Below the pieces are notes generated by a model, which saw only the letters and a list, made by a program, of their open reading frames with translations, did no database searches and was not told the origin of the DNA. From UBA947 sp031550975 (GTDB lineage Bacteria > Cyanobacteriota > Vampirovibrionia > Gastranaerophilales > Gastranaerophilaceae): DNA of 64,000 nucleotides. Positions 43,401-50,487 of this stretch are shown in pieces. Position numbers and translations under genes: made by a program. The stretch is taken from positions 137,966-201,965 of the forward strand of contig JAVBOC010000005.1 in assembly GCA_031550975.1 (NCBI GenBank), read 5' to 3'. The stretch's first letter is position 1. Each line of letters opens with the position of its first letter.

Positions 43401-44050
43401 GGCAAAAGCGCATCCACATCAACATTCAAATTAATATTATTGTCTTCATCGCTAAAGAATTTCGCCTCGGTTCTGACTCTCACCTTATCCACGTTATAAG
43501 ACGCCAAAAGCTTTTCTCCTTTGATAGAAAGCGTATGTTTTGTGTCGTTAATAACTGCGCTGTAGTTGTTAATTCTGACATTAGACACTTTTACTCTTAT
43601 CGGCAGGGGCGATTCCTCTGCTTGTGGTGCCGGCGGTCGATTATTCAAAATGTCCTCTACAAGCGAAACAACCTTGAATTGTTTGTCATCAACTATATCA
43701 AGATTTATTTTTGGAGAGTTAACCTCAAGCCCGGAAACCTTCGCTGTCATGAAAAGAACACTTGGAATAGCAACCTTTCCCTTGAACGATTCCGCGCTCA
43801 AAAGAGTGGAATCATCGGGAAGTTTGACGCTCAAATCCTCTCCTTTAACCCCAATTTCCAATAGTGGAGTTGTATATAATTTCAAATTCTCGAAATTAAG
43901 ATTTAAATTTGTTTGGTCTTTTACGATTTTTTGCAAGTCGCCTTTATAAGCTGCTATATCAAACCTTGGTAACACAATTAAGAAACAAAGATAAGCCAAC
44001 AATAATACTGAACCTATAAATATTCCAAGATATTTAAAAAACGTTTTCAT
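40415..44050 (-). CDS. AsmA-family envelope protein
   Basis: 1211 residues with GGAGGG before the ATG. One N-terminal membrane helix (YLGIFIGSVLLLAYLCFLIVL) anchors a very long, beta-rich periplasmic part, as in AsmA/TamB-type bridge proteins that carry phospholipids between membranes. The AsmA C-terminal signature is visible (VNFKIKDGKLGPFGKIENL, FKDGIAAIDPITTDGPVMCVNLSGTLNL, DMKLRGRLAS). The C-terminal tail is highly charged (QERIKQEKQQARQERKEK). This supports an outer membrane in the organism. Long open frames on the opposite strand inside it are shadows. Confidence 0.85.
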   Translation of the reverse strand: MKTFFKYLGIFIGSVLLLAYLCFLIVLPRFDIAAYKGDLQKIVKDQTNLNLNFENLKLYTTPLLEIGVKGEDLSVKLPDDSTLLSAESFKGKVAIPSVLFMTAKVSGLEVNSPKINLDIVDDKQFKVVSLVEDILNNRPPAPQAEESPLPIRVKVSNVRINNYSAVINDTKHTLSIKGEKLLASYNVDKVRVRTEAKFFSDEDNNINLNVDVDALLPEPTKLDAEDDKPEKIEIPFVNPISVYRDYNLKADVNTKLKIRKNITGFLDVENFSMHLKEYDLPKSYIKAKFRGQTADIDTNLYITPQENIQILGKVNYSSNPKMNLAIVSEKIHLDNVVLLAKAFLNTLQIPNDLAQIKAGGYIQANTKIKTNFKKMKAEGSVIAREGQIFYKKTGLVVQDMNANLLFDNDALNISDTFVNINGSLLKMSGSIDKKSIADISVNAKGLPLVGLYNSFAPDEIKNQLALNSAFLAMDLKLEGKLKNLKATLDTALSDVSVLDKKSKMLITNKNARVEFLSAPKVLSGKFTNNDFKIYIPQTKSTIHNPLFTVNIDDKDIVIPNSITKINNSSTIDFGGTILGYSKKPLLDFKVDGFLNSNDLMNLAGKANAMYLRASGVIPMKATITGDAKRQYLVGQIKSDSANYFSPVEFSQLLNKQTIMQAKVDFKGNRFKVKETGIYSKAAPTAFGDDLALNLEGAKEIASVSGTVVQNFINVFKITLNEELDGKLYALKNSMFKLNGKMFVFGHTASPSIRGEFSVRDVRLPELFVNLDELVLRFRGKRLDIDTNNLMVNGSDIKIHTEIPVNQSGTFTISDLNISSNNMDVDKLMKVTEALSKITPPAPKNAAPANIPLVLSKGSVDIKTLKATPLVLKNTTANISLRRNIFHINNISTSTLEGTVNGRIGVNLLNSALKIKLRGHNFNCEKTLMQLARMKDAVSGRLSFDTDISLSGATLEQQMKSLKGAVNFKIKDGKLGPFGKIENLILAENIRESEFFKTTLGSMISSMTSIESSHFYELNGHLIFKDGIAAIDPITTDGPVMCVNLSGTLNLLTNAADMKLRGRLASKMTDALGPIAAVNPINLVKATPGFDVVAAKAFAFFCEEISSAEMDAIPDFNDEHSKMGTTKFQVVLRGDTAKPLTLVKSFKWLVLADEMASAQAYVATLPTDEEIAAAKLLEEQERIKQEKQQARQERKEKILHPFKHRKQEQKAD

Positions 44051-44160
44051 ACGAACAACCCTCCAAAAGTCTTTATTATATTATACAAAAAATATAATAA
44101 TTTTGTGAGTTATTTATAAAATTGGGCTCGAGTACTTTTTTGCGTAAATACTCAGGAAAC

Positions 44161-44188
44161 AAAAAGCAGGATATAAAACCCTGCTTTT
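44161..44188. terminator. Hairpin terminator
   Basis: AAAAGCAGG pairs with CCTGCTTTT around an AT-rich loop. It lies 30 bases after the stop of the M48-like gene (minus strand). Confidence 0.75.
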
Positions 44189-44217
44189 ATAGTAAAAATT
44201 AAATATCTAAACCCAAA

Positions 44218-45051
44218 TTAATTTTTAAGGAATTCTGTAGCTGCATCCCAACCGCTCATTCCACCTCTTATTTTATATTTTGAGAGTTTCTCGGCACTCG
44301 CTTTTTTGAGCTTTGCCATGTTTTTGTTGAATTTGGTTACAGATTTTTTGTTCGCTTTTCTTTTTTCAACAATCGGATTTGCATAAGTCAAAAAAGTTCG
44401 ATATTCATTGCAAGCATATCCGGCTTTAACTTTATCCGGAGCAACATAACTTGTGTAATCATAAACATTCATAGCTCTTTCAGAGTTTGCAGGTCTTCCG
44501 TAAAACATGTCCCAAGATGAAGCTGCCGGCATTTTAGTAAGAACAACGACTAATGCAAGCGGGTTGTAATTTGCGCTTACCATCATATTTACTGCAATGA
44601 TGTCAGCTTCCTTTTCGATTTTTAAATTTTCTGTTTTAGTCGCGGCGTTTGCAGCAGTTTCAACCACAGTCGGAGTGGTTCCGGTGGAATTATCTGTATT
44701 AAGAGTTGCATTTTCCTTTGATTTTTCTTGCAACATTGAAACAAATTTCGCTTTTGAAGCGTGCCCGCATATAATATGTGACAATTCATTTGCCACAACA
44801 GCAGCAACTTCATTATCATTTCCGGCATATGCCAATTCTGCTTTTGATATATTTATGGTCTTATTAGTTGCGTAATTTGAATTATCCACAACATCCGAAA
44901 CTACAACGAATTTAACATTAGCAGTCGGCAGTCCGCTCTTAGTTAATAAAGCTGTCCCAACAGTCGTGACTCTGCTTGCTGCGTCCCATGCTGCAGATGC
45001 AGGAATTGCCATAACAAAAACCGCCATTAATGACAAAATTAACTTTTTCAT
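44218..45051 (-). CDS. M48-like secreted protein with altered metal site
   Basis: 277 residues with AAAGGAGG before the ATG and a signal peptide (MKKLILSLMAVFVMAIPASA). The layout follows M48 zinc peptidases: AAVVANELSHIICGHASK (88-100) corresponds to HExxHxxxGH, and EKEADIIAVNMMVSANYNPLALV (from 146) to the second Glu motif with EAD. The first metal-binding His is replaced by Asn88, while Glu89, His92 and the downstream Glu remain. It is therefore probably inactive or altered as a protease and may act as a chaperone-like or binding protein in the periplasm. Confidence 0.7.
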   Translation of the reverse strand: MKKLILSLMAVFVMAIPASAAWDAASRVTTVGTALLTKSGLPTANVKFVVVSDVVDNSNYATNKTINISKAELAYAGNDNEVAAVVANELSHIICGHASKAKFVSMLQEKSKENATLNTDNSTGTTPTVVETAANAATKTENLKIEKEADIIAVNMMVSANYNPLALVVVLTKMPAASSWDMFYGRPANSERAMNVYDYTSYVAPDKVKAGYACNEYRTFLTYANPIVEKRKANKKSVTKFNKNMAKLKKASAEKLSKYKIRGGMSGWDAATEFLKN

Positions 45052-45107
45052 GAAAACCTCCTTTTATCCTACAAATAAATCTTATCACAAACTGTGAAAA
45101 ATCATAT

Positions 45108-45146
45108 AAAAAAAGACTCCTGAGCGTTACCCAAAAGTCTTTTTTA
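45108..45146. terminator. Hairpin terminator, original end of the initiator tRNA gene
   Basis: AAAAAAGACT pairs with AGTCTTTTTT across about 17 bases. It lies directly next to the truncated tRNA segment at 45148 and in the orientation expected downstream of the tRNA before the island inserted. Confidence 0.7.
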
Positions 45147-45147
45147 A

Positions 45148-45195
45148 AATTGGTTGCGGGAGCCGGATTTGAACCGACGACCTTCGGGTTATGAG
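45148..45195 (-). other. Distal attachment site of the island (3' part of tRNA-fMet)
   Basis: 48 bases identical to 61341-61388: the tRNA-fMet sequence from the anticodon loop to the 3' CCA plus three flanking bases. The 5' half of the tRNA is missing, so this is a duplicated attachment site and not a working tRNA. Confidence 0.92.
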
Positions 45196-45571
45196 TGCCT
45201 GAAAGTCAGTTATAGCTTGATTTCTCAGTGAAGTATTGAGAAGTTAACTTTCAATAATATCAAGTCTTTCCTGGTTTTCATACTTCACAATCTTTCTCAT
45301 AAAAAAACAGTGATTTTAGATTTTATGGTGACAATTTAGTGACAATTTTTTAGGGCTTAAAATCAATAAAATAGCTTGTTAATAGAATTATCATTTTTAT
45401 ATTTTTTCTAAAGATTTTTAGTATTACAAAATTACAAAAGAAAGAAAATTATTTGGATTATAAGCAGTATAGGCCTTTGATGTGTAATTTAACTCTATTT
45501 AACTTGTAATTATGTAATATTTTGTATTAAATTTATTGTGTAAAACCCCATAATAAGAGAGATTTTTAATA
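45196..45571. other. Island left-end non-coding region
   Basis: No gene seen. It contains a hairpin (TTCTCA/TGAGAA around 45220-45241) nested inside CTTGAT/ATCAAG arms, and the paired GTGACAATTT repeats at 45328-45348. It is strongly AT-rich and is probably part of the recombination arm region. Confidence 0.6.
45328..45348 (+). promoter_or_regulatory. Paired GTGACAATTT repeat, left arm
   Basis: Two copies of GTGACAATTT at 45328 and 45339 (11-base spacing). The same pair at the same spacing is at 61266-61286, near the right end. Probably arm-type binding sites for the integrase or excisionase. Confidence 0.6.
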
Positions 45572-45727
45572 TTGAGTAAAATAAAACGAAAAACCGAGCC
45601 AAAGTTTATAACTAAATATGTTGAATGTGATAAGTCTGATGAACAGGTAAAGTCTGAATATGAATTCTTTATAAATTTTCTTGTTAAATCAGTAATGAAA
45701 GATAATGATTCAGTTAATATCAAATAA
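45572..45727 (+). CDS. Small basic protein of the island
   Basis: 51 codons from a TTG at 45572: MSKIKRKTEPKFITKYVECD and on to LVKSVMKDNDSVNIK. AGAGAG lies 11 bases upstream, which is weak. Basic N-terminus, acidic helix after it. Size and position at the island end resemble small accessory proteins of mobile elements, but no family is recognised. It may be chance. Confidence 0.35.
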   Translation: MSKIKRKTEPKFITKYVECDKSDEQVKSEYEFFINFLVKSVMKDNDSVNIK

Positions 45728-45978
45728 GCTCAATCTAGGATTTGCTAGAAGGAACGGAAATAGTTCTTTATATATATTCCCATATAAGGAATATCTGCCT
45801 TTTGCTAATTTTAATCACAAGTACAGGATTTTAATTATTTGACTAATCTGTTATTGATGCTTTTTTCAAATAGCAAAATTTATAATATTTTTGACGTAAT
45901 TCAACGGAATTTCTTTATTAGCAAAAGTATCGGATGTAGTTAAACTCGTTTGTTTAATTTTTAATAAAGGAGGAAATT

Positions 45979-46281
45979 ATGCCAACATTTAAAGCACTCA
46001 TCACACCGACAGTTTCAGGTGGAAATATTGAAGTGAAAATTTCAGCAAATAATGCAAATCAGGCTAGAGAACTGATAAAAACACTATCTTATTTCAAGAG
46101 TTTTGTAAAAATGCCTACTAAAGTTAGTGAGAAAATTAAATTGAGTTCGGATAAATTAGACGAATTAGCGGAATTGCAATACAGCAAAGATGGATTGGAT
46201 ATTAAGAAACTGATTGAATTGGATAATGTCATAATGTTTGATTTTAATGATGCAATTTACTATAACAGACCAGTTGAATGA
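45979..46281 (+). CDS. Hypothetical island protein
   Basis: 100 residues with a strong AAAGGAGG before the ATG. No signal peptide or membrane segment. A beta-rich N-terminal half (FKALITPTVSGGNIEVKISANNANQARELIKTL) is followed by an acidic helical half. The start is reminiscent of small DNA- or RNA-binding folds, but no family is recognised. It is the first well-supported gene of the island and precedes the DUF4365 gene, which has its own promoter. Confidence 0.6.
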   Translation: MPTFKALITPTVSGGNIEVKISANNANQARELIKTLSYFKSFVKMPTKVSEKIKLSSDKLDELAELQYSKDGLDIKKLIELDNVIMFDFNDAIYYNRPVE

Positions 46282-46309
46282 AAAAAGCAATTTACAATTA
46301 ATTACTTTT

Positions 46310-46338
46310 TTGTATTGTAATTATTCTTTGCTATAATT
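46310..46338 (+). promoter_or_regulatory. Promoter for the DUF4365 gene, with inverted repeat
   Basis: TTGTAT (46310-46315) and TATAAT (46333-46338) are spaced by 17 bases, 18 bases before the start codon. A TTACAAT/ATTGTAA inverted repeat (46292-46320) overlaps the -35 and could be an operator. Confidence 0.6.
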
Positions 46339-46356
46339 GCAATACAAGGAGTAACT

Positions 46357-48237
46357 ATGCAACAATCAGAATCTCAAATAATTGGTCAAAGAGCAGAAGA
46401 TATTTTTAGGTATTTGAGACCTAAGAACTGGTTGGTTCGTTCGCAAAAAGAAATTGACTTTGGAGTTGATTTTGAAATTGAGTTACTCAATGAAAATAAT
46501 GCTTCTACTGGGTTAATTGCAAAAATACAATTAAAAGGTTCTGAGAATTTGACTTATATTGAAAATGGTAAAAAAATAAGTTTTCAATTCGATGTAGATA
46601 ATGCACAATATCTTATAGCTGAAATTCAAATACCGTCCTATCTTATCGTTTGTGATAATAATACCGAAAAATGCTACTGGGCTTCTTTTAAAACAGATAA
46701 AAAAATCAAGGAAGACTATCTAAAAGCGGTTGAAAACTCACAGCAAACATTTAATATACATATCGATATAAACAATGATTTTCAATTAACTGCTCATGAT
46801 TTTTTCTTAGATATGGAATCTTCATTAAACTTTATAGTTATTGATAGGATGAGAAAGATAAAGTTAAATGATTATTTCAACTTGAGTTCACAAATAAATA
46901 TAAATGATTTGAGAAAAAGTTATGCTGAACAAATTGAGCATATAGATTTAGCTGAATTAATAGATTTGGAAAAAAATGGAGAATACAAGAAAATCATTGA
47001 GCAAGCCTATAAAATATTAAACTCTGATAGCAAATCTGTTGATTTAAAATATAAGACAGCAGTGTATAGATTACATATAATGACACAATTATTAGGTAAT
47101 TCTACATTATCTTTAAATCAAAGAGCCGGAGCTTTGGATGAATTATACTTTGACATATCAGAGACATTAGCTGAAGTCACAAAAAATACTGAAGAAAATG
47201 ATTTATTCAGAATAAAAGCAGAAATCTGGCAACATATTGCTAATATAAAAGTTCTAAGTAAAACAATTTTATGGAAAGGTCTCAATATGGAAATGCATAA
47301 AAAAGAGCCTGATAATTTGAGTGCGTTTTGGTTATTAGAACTTTCAGAAAGTTTAATGAAACTAAATATACAAATAATTGATGAAATAGATGTTTTGTTC
47401 AATAAAGTCAATTTAATATATGAGAATAAAGAATATCATAATATCATAGACTTTGCTTTTCCTATAATTTCATCTACAACAAAATATTTGTTATTCCTGT
47501 CTAACAATAGCAAAGAAGCCTTTTCATTAATGGAAAATAAAGTAGATAAATTATTAAATTTCTTTTTAGAGTTAATGAGTATTGTGAGCTTTGAAGGGAA
47601 ATGGAATAAATATGAAGGATTATTTTATACAAAAGTCGCGCATAAATGCCTGTATTTAGAAAATTTTGACGAAACAGAAATCAAAAAATATTATAATGAA
47701 CTAATTCCTTATATTGAAAAGGTTGAAGATGTAGATATTAAAAAAAATATAAAAAGTCATATGGAAAAGTTTATGCTTGAGCAAAAAGAAGCAAAAATAC
47801 AAAAAAACGATGACTTAATTATGGATATAGAATTAGAAAACGAACTTCTTAGAGAGCATATGATTGCTATGGGTGTTGATGTTGATAATCCTGAAACAGA
47901 AATTGATATTGCTGTGGTAGAAGCTTTAAACGCATTAAATCCTGAAAGAGTATTAAAAAATTGCAAAAATCTATATTCATTTCAGGCTTTGACCAGTCCA
48001 GTAGGAAGTTGGTTAAAATTGCCCACCCTTGGTATAAAAGGATTATTTTGCACTAAGCATGGGTATCAAATCCAAAATGTATATCTAGATAATTTATGGG
48101 CTTTTTTCAAATCACAATACTGTAATAAATGTAAGGATAAATCCTCTCATAACAAAAACTGGAAATGGACACGAAAGTGGCAAGCTGAACAGGCTGAACT
48201 ACATCATAATAAATTGTTCCCAAAAGATTCATTTTAA
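46357..48237 (+). CDS. DUF4365-type nuclease-like protein (candidate defence)
   Basis: 626 residues; CAAGGAG before the ATG. The N-terminal domain (about 1-150) matches DUF4365: GQRAEDIFRYL, then EIDFGVDFEIEL with D34, D38 and E40, then AKIQLKG with Q58-x-K60, the order of PD-(D/E)xK nuclease active sites. A long helical middle region of unknown type follows (about 160-540). The C-terminal end has Cys/His pairs (LFCTKHGYQ; YCNKCKDKSSH) that may bind zinc. DUF4365 domains are common in defence and mobile islands. Target and trigger unknown. Confidence 0.65.
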   Translation: MQQSESQIIGQRAEDIFRYLRPKNWLVRSQKEIDFGVDFEIELLNENNASTGLIAKIQLKGSENLTYIENGKKISFQFDVDNAQYLIAEIQIPSYLIVCDNNTEKCYWASFKTDKKIKEDYLKAVENSQQTFNIHIDINNDFQLTAHDFFLDMESSLNFIVIDRMRKIKLNDYFNLSSQININDLRKSYAEQIEHIDLAELIDLEKNGEYKKIIEQAYKILNSDSKSVDLKYKTAVYRLHIMTQLLGNSTLSLNQRAGALDELYFDISETLAEVTKNTEENDLFRIKAEIWQHIANIKVLSKTILWKGLNMEMHKKEPDNLSAFWLLELSESLMKLNIQIIDEIDVLFNKVNLIYENKEYHNIIDFAFPIISSTTKYLLFLSNNSKEAFSLMENKVDKLLNFFLELMSIVSFEGKWNKYEGLFYTKVAHKCLYLENFDETEIKKYYNELIPYIEKVEDVDIKKNIKSHMEKFMLEQKEAKIQKNDDLIMDIELENELLREHMIAMGVDVDNPETEIDIAVVEALNALNPERVLKNCKNLYSFQALTSPVGSWLKLPTLGIKGLFCTKHGYQIQNVYLDNLWAFFKSQYCNKCKDKSSHNKNWKWTRKWQAEQAELHHNKLFPKDSF

Positions 48238-48249
48238 TTTTGTATGATA

Positions 48250-48456
48250 TTAATCAGAATCCTTGTGTTTTTCAACAAATAACAGATAATCTTTCAAGGA
48301 ATCAAAAGTTTCGGTTGTTATATATTTGTCATTACAGCTATTACAGACCATCTCAATTTTAAATGCTTGAGTCTGTATCGGTTCCGCTATTCCCCAGCTT
48401 GGAACTTTCAATATTACAACTTCTTTTAATCTACATTTTCTACAATATATCGCCAT
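48250..48456 (-). CDS. Small zinc-ribbon protein
   Basis: 68 residues. Two CxxC pairs (YCRKC at 5-9 and VCNSC near 38) should bind one zinc ion. The rest is a short beta segment and a C-terminal acidic helix. No recognised family. It lies between the DUF4365 gene and the PLD gene on the minus strand. No strong ribosome site is visible before the ATG. Confidence 0.5.
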   Translation of the reverse strand: MAIYCRKCRLKEVVILKVPSWGIAEPIQTQAFKIEMVCNSCNDKYITTETFDSLKDYLLFVEKHKDSD

Positions 48457-48497
48457 TCAATAATTATACCACAGATTAAGATAAATTTTGTTAGCCA

Positions 48498-49532
48498 TTA
48501 TTGTGCATAGGTTTTCCAAAGATATTCATAACGGTCAGAGAACTCTTTACCTGATTGTTTGAAGAACATACAATTTTCACTATTGCAGTTAGTTGCTGAA
48601 GTTGTCCAGTTAAATGAACCACTTTCTACTTCTTTTCCATCAAATATGGCAAACTTGTTGTGTTCAATTTTGTTATTATTATCGGCATCATTCATACGAA
48701 CAGAAATCCCTGTTGCTACGAGTTCTTTAACAAGTGATGTGTACCATTTTTCTTGTTCTTTGTCGGTGATTACACGAACTTTCACTCCACGCTTATGTGC
48801 TGCAATTACAGCATCTACAATGTTTCTGTTAGTAATTGAATACACTGCAATATCTACGCTATACTTGGCATTATTTATTCTTGAAATAATATTGTTTTCG
48901 CAATCAGTTCCAGGAGTAAAGAAAACACGATACCAAGTTTCTATGGGTTGAATAGTAGGCGGTTTTAAAATATTACCGACTGGCTTTTCAGCAGGTTTTT
49001 GAATATTGAATGAGGCTATTAATTTATCCTTAACAGGTGATTCATTATCTACAACAATTATAAATAACTTATTGTCCTCTGTTTTACCTAAGAATAGTAA
49101 ATCTCCCACTTCCATAGCTTCTGATACTGGAGTTTTCCGATAGTAAAGACGGAAACTTGGCTTGCCATTTTGGTACTGGTTAATATACCAAGTCGCAGTT
49201 CCTTTTGCGATAAGAGGTTTTTTATCACCAAAATAAATATAGGTTGCCTCAAACTTTTGCTTATCTTCGCCAAAGATGTCTTTCAAAGCACGCACACCAA
49301 GAAATTCATTTTGATTGCTTTTGCCACCTAAAACTTCACTCTTAACGACCGTTTTAAAAGCAACAGATTGAAATCTTTCAGGAATTTCTGTATCAGTTGA
49401 GCCAATCAAAAGTTTTTGAATGACAGAATTAAAATCCTGTGCTTGTTCTGACTGTTTTGCAGAGACACCGCAAAAAGCTATGCAAAATACGCATAGAACA
49501 ATTATTAAAAGTTTTGAAATCCTATTTGCCAT
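48498..49532 (-). CDS. Exported phospholipase D-like nuclease
   Basis: 344 residues. A signal peptide (KLLIIVLCVFCIAFCGVSA) is followed by an unknown domain (about 30-195) and a single PLD/HKD domain: ARYSVDIAVYSITNRNIVDAVI, GVKVRVITDKEQ, and the catalytic H-N-K with a downstream SGSFNWTTSA. Single-HKD proteins of this kind work as dimers, often as Nuc-like endonucleases. The signal peptide places it in the periplasm. No ribosome site is visible; a TATAAT at 49541-49546 lies a few bases before the ATG, so the message may be leaderless. Confidence 0.75.
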   Translation of the reverse strand: MANRISKLLIIVLCVFCIAFCGVSAKQSEQAQDFNSVIQKLLIGSTDTEIPERFQSVAFKTVVKSEVLGGKSNQNEFLGVRALKDIFGEDKQKFEATYIYFGDKKPLIAKGTATWYINQYQNGKPSFRLYYRKTPVSEAMEVGDLLFLGKTEDNKLFIIVVDNESPVKDKLIASFNIQKPAEKPVGNILKPPTIQPIETWYRVFFTPGTDCENNIISRINNAKYSVDIAVYSITNRNIVDAVIAAHKRGVKVRVITDKEQEKWYTSLVKELVATGISVRMNDADNNNKIEHNKFAIFDGKEVESGSFNWTTSATNCNSENCMFFKQSGKEFSDRYEYLWKTYAQ

Positions 49533-49541
49533 ATATGGAGA

Positions 49542-50267
49542 TTATACAGGAGTATGTATAGGAGTGCAAGGCTTATCTTTCTTAACAAAAACCAAAAAGT
49601 AACTGTGAAATTTACGAGCGTGCTTTTGGATTTTGTGGTTGTGTCCGATAAGACGGCTTTTTGCCAGTAAAACAAAAAGGTCTTTGGTGTAAAAACCTAG
49701 TTTTTCAGCTTCGTTGATAATATATGCGTGGCTTAAATAATTCGTACTGCCATTTACAGTATCTTGACACTTGAAAATCAATATACCATTTGGCTCTAAA
49801 ACTCTATGAATTTCTTTAAGCGCACCTCTATAAAACTCCCATAAGTCTTTGATATAACGGAAACCTGAAAATCTTTTTCTCATTATTCCTGTTGGTTCAG
49901 CTTTATTTTGACCAACTAAAAAAGGAGGGTCAAACATTATGCTTTTTAAAAAATCATCATAAAATGGTAAGTTTTCTGCATCTGCTTCCATTACATCATC
50001 AAAAAGTGGTGCTAAGTCGCTTTTATATTCAGGTTCAGAATATGGAGCATTTTTATAAAAACTTCCTTTTGAATATGTGCAGTCTAACTCAATCCCTGAC
50101 GGGGAGTATAATTTCAAAATATCTGCAATCATTGCTTTTTGGTCGTAATTTATTGACTTGATTATGTCTGCTTGCTTGGGTTGTGGTGGTGTAAAGTCGG
50201 CTTTTACGATGTTATCGGTTTGCAGTTCACTGCTATTAATAATTTCGGTGGTTTTGTGTTTTTTCAT
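49542..50267 (-). CDS. DNA methyltransferase (adenine- or cytosine-N4-type)
   Basis: 241 residues. The catalytic motif DPPF is at 113-116 (MFDPPFLVG). IELDCTYSKGSFY near 59-71 takes the place of the SAM-binding motif I but lacks its usual Gly pattern, and EIHRVLEPNGILIFKCQD is the motif-X/fold strand common in phage and island methyltransferases. No endonuclease or specificity gene is next to it, so it is probably an orphan enzyme for protection or regulation. The downstream PLD nuclease is exported and not a likely restriction partner. Confidence 0.7.
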   Translation of the reverse strand: MKKHKTTEIINSSELQTDNIVKADFTPPQPKQADIIKSINYDQKAMIADILKLYSPSGIELDCTYSKGSFYKNAPYSEPEYKSDLAPLFDDVMEADAENLPFYDDFLKSIMFDPPFLVGQNKAEPTGIMRKRFSGFRYIKDLWEFYRGALKEIHRVLEPNGILIFKCQDTVNGSTNYLSHAYIINEAEKLGFYTKDLFVLLAKSRLIGHNHKIQKHARKFHSYFLVFVKKDKPCTPIHTPV

Positions 50268-50305
50268 TTTTTGATATTTTTCTCCTATTGCTTTTTAAAA
50301 CAGAA

Positions 50306-50333
50306 AAGATACGTCCAAACCCGGACGTATCTT
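50306..50333. terminator. Strong hairpin, probable terminator
   Basis: AAGATACGTCC pairs perfectly with GGACGTATCTT around a 6-base loop, with further pairing of flanking ACAG/CTGT. It sits in the 220-base gap between the KAP and methyltransferase genes (both on the minus strand), where it could end the KAP transcript; the T-run is weak. Confidence 0.55.
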
Positions 50334-50487
50334 ACTCTGTTAAATTATTTAATTGTACTTTTATTCGTTTCTTCTGTTAGATGCGGTTTTTATTCCGCTC
50401 CATAACTCTATTAATGCATGGCATGGCAAAATCTGTCAAGTAAGTTGTTTTCTTTAAAATTATTGATATTAAAGAAAAGCGAAAAGA

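Noticed and set aside
40614..43949. Several long open frames on the plus strand
   Set aside because: They lie antisense to the AsmA gene, have serine/phenylalanine-rich products typical of shadow frames and lack ribosome sites.
45148..45195. A second initiator tRNA gene
   Set aside because: Only the 3' part from the anticodon loop is present; the 5' half differs completely, so it is an attachment-site duplicate.
48498..50267. A restriction-modification pair
   Set aside because: The PLD nuclease has a signal peptide and would act outside the cytoplasm, so it is unlikely to be the restriction partner of the methyltransferase.
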